6,682 bases of DNA, from assembly GCA_035458585.1 (NCBI GenBank), contig DATHZN010000017.1, positions 1 through 6,682 on the forward strand, given 5' to 3'. The notes below the pieces were generated by a model. The model was not told the DNA's origin, did no database searches, and saw only the letters and a program-made list of their open reading frames with translations. Shown here piece by piece: positions 5,529-6,682 of the stretch; the stretch's first letter is position 1; every line of letters begins with the position of its first letter. The stretch is from Marinobacterium_E sp035458585 (GTDB lineage Bacteria; Pseudomonadota; Gammaproteobacteria; Pseudomonadales; Balneatricaceae). The position numbers and the translations under genes were made by a program.

Positions 5529-5909
5529 GTGAGCTCACTTGCAGGTAAGAAAGCGTTGGTTGTTGATGACAACCCCACCAATCTTAAAGTCGCCATGCGG
5601 ATGCTCAAGAAGCTTGCGATGGACGCAACAACCGTAGAGTCAGGCGTGGAAGCACTAGCGCTCGATGAAATCAACAGCTTCGACGTGATTCTGCTAGACA
5701 TCCAAATGCCCGATTTGGATGGCTACCAGACAGCGCGAGCGTTGAGAGATCGAGAGATAAAAACACCTATCATTGCCTATACCGCTCACGCGCTGGGGAG
5801 TGATATCGAACTCTGTTTACAGGCGGGTATGGACGAGCATATTTGTAAGCCGATGCTACTCAATCATTTAGAGGAGAAGTTGCTGAAGGTATTGGGCGGC
5901 AACGACTAA
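5529..5909 (+). CDS. Stand-alone response regulator receiver (REC) domain protein
   Basis: A 126-residue single-domain CheY-like protein. It shows the acidic pair Asp13-Asp14 (LVVDDNPTN), phospho-acceptor Asp57 (ILLDIQMPDLDG), switch residue Thr85 (IIAYTAHA) and Lys107-Pro108 (ICKPM), so the complete active site is present. The sequence style (DDNPTNLKVAMRMLKKL, DIQMPDLDGYQTARALR, AGMDEHICKP) is that of REC domains at the C-terminus of hybrid histidine kinases rather than of DNA-binding regulators. No output domain follows. The start is GTG at 5529: an in-frame TAA lies at 5511-5513 and no other start codon intervenes. AAAGAGGA (5517-5524) is the binding site, with rather tight spacing; the overlapping ATG at 5527 is followed at once by TGA. 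It probably exchanges phosphate with the upstream HisKA sensor or an unlinked kinase or phosphotransfer protein. Confidence 0.92.
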   Translation: MSSLAGKKALVVDDNPTNLKVAMRMLKKLAMDATTVESGVEALALDEINSFDVILLDIQMPDLDGYQTARALRDREIKTPIIAYTAHALGSDIELCLQAGMDEHICKPMLLNHLEEKLLKVLGGND

Positions 5910-6034
5910 AATTGCTCGACGGAACCAACACGCGGCTCGCTACCCACTCTCGTTACCCTGGCTATAACACCTCAGAGCACTCCGGGCGTAACACCCTGTC
6001 GCCGTGCAAATCAGCCGTTGGCTATCAAACACAG

Positions 6035-6682
6035 TTAACGATCTGTGGTATCGCCTTTTTGGAGCGCATCCGGTAACTCGGATAATATCACCACCCGATT
6101 ACCCTCAGCAGTGGGAACATAAGCTAACAACGCGGAGGCAACAGCACTGGCGCTAACCGGCCTGAATCGGTGCGGTACAAGGCGACCCAGAAACGCTGTA
6201 ACAAAGATACCGATCTGTTCACCTATCCGATGAGGCTGCCCCAGTGCGCGACGATCACCAACAAGTAACGACGGTCTTACGAAGACACTGCCCGCAAACC
6301 CCAGCTCCAAAAGCGCGCTCTCAAGCTCACCTTTTACCCGCAGATAGAAGATACTGGACTGGGCATCTGCACCCATAGAGCTGACCAACCCAATGCGCTG
6401 AACACCTGCCGCTAATGCGGCACGCGCAACTGCTAAGTTGGCACCGTAATCGACGGCGCGAAATGCGGGGCGACTCCCCGCAATCTTTATGGTGGTACCC
6501 AGTGCAAGATAAAGCTCATCGGCTTGCGGCAACTCGGGCAGATTATCAAAATCAACAAGGTGCTCTTTGAGTTTGACGTGCTCAATCTTCAGCGGCCGAC
6601 GACTCAGGCTATGCACCGCACCAATGGACGTATCTTGAAGGGCTGCCTTCAATACCGCGCGCCCCACCAGACCCGTGGTGCC
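6035..6682 (-). CDS. Atypical SDR / NAD(P)-binding Rossmann oxidoreductase, N-terminus outside the window
   Basis: The minus-strand frame is open to the right edge. Read from there, its first visible residues are GTTGLVGRAV, the GxxGxxG nucleotide-binding loop, so only about 5-12 N-terminal residues are missing; the GTG at 6667 inside this loop is not the start. Further motifs are a short beta-2 with RRPL (arginines suggest NADP binding), DELYLALGTTIKIAGS in place of the usual Asn-Ala-Gly strand, VDYGANLAVARAALAAGVQRIGLVSSMGA, and the catalytic-region YLRVKGELESAL with the YxxxK pattern. VFVRPSLLVGDR follows. These resemble the HTATIP2/YbjT-like 'NAD(P)H-binding' atypical SDR group, often annotated as nucleoside-diphosphate-sugar epimerase-like. 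About 216 residues are visible, near the usual 210-230. The substrate is unknown. The gene is convergent with the receiver gene; the 125-bp gap (5910-6034) shows no good terminator. Confidence 0.85.
   Translation of the reverse strand, partial: GTTGLVGRAVLKAALQDTSIGAVHSLSRRPLKIEHVKLKEHLVDFDNLPELPQADELYLALGTTIKIAGSRPAFRAVDYGANLAVARAALAAGVQRIGLVSSMGADAQSSIFYLRVKGELESALLELGFAGSVFVRPSLLVGDRRALGQPHRIGEQIGIFVTAFLGRLVPHRFRPVSASAVASALLAYVPTAEGNRVVILSELPDALQKGDTTDR

Noticed and set aside
6030..6047. CACAG/CTGTG hairpin at the stop of the SDR gene as a minus-strand terminator
   Set aside because: The stem is only 5 bp and is followed by just three T; too weak to call.

Overview
The window looks like chromosome of a gammaproteobacterium, quite possibly a marine or free-living one. 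The reasons are a clear YghU-type glutathione transferase (a family best known from Enterobacteria and relatives), a DadA-type D-amino acid dehydrogenase behind a tandem glycine riboswitch, and a Cache-type sensor of the hybrid-kinase style. Base composition is moderate, with no obvious compositional break. I see no transposase, integrase, tRNA, rRNA or CRISPR array. The species cannot be named from sequence alone.

Left part (1-1130, + strand): the 3' part of a UPF0303/heme-degrading-domain gene, cut by the window edge, then a 220-residue protein made of two tandem ChrR-like cupin domains. The 61 bp between them allow a shared transcript.

Centre (1196-2742, + strand): a sigma70-like promoter, two consecutive glycine-riboswitch (gcvT-type) aptamers and a set of alternative hairpins precede a dadA-like flavoenzyme gene. 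The cell therefore probably adjusts this amino-acid oxidase to glycine level. The platform lacks a U-tract and looks translational. Next, on the opposite strand and convergent with dadA, is yghU (2896-3774), with its own promoter-like pair at 3850-3878.

Right part (4074-5909, + strand): a membrane sensor with a periplasmic double-Cache region and a cytoplasmic HisKA dimerization/phosphotransfer helix pair, but no ATP-binding domain. It is followed 85 bp later by a free-standing receiver domain of the kind usually fused to the C-terminus of hybrid kinases. Together they resemble a hybrid histidine kinase whose catalytic domain is gone while both flanking modules stayed open. This is the most unusual feature of the window.

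Right edge (6035-6682, - strand): most of an atypical short-chain dehydrogenase (NAD(P)-binding Rossmann protein), cut at its N-terminus by the window end and convergent with the receiver gene.
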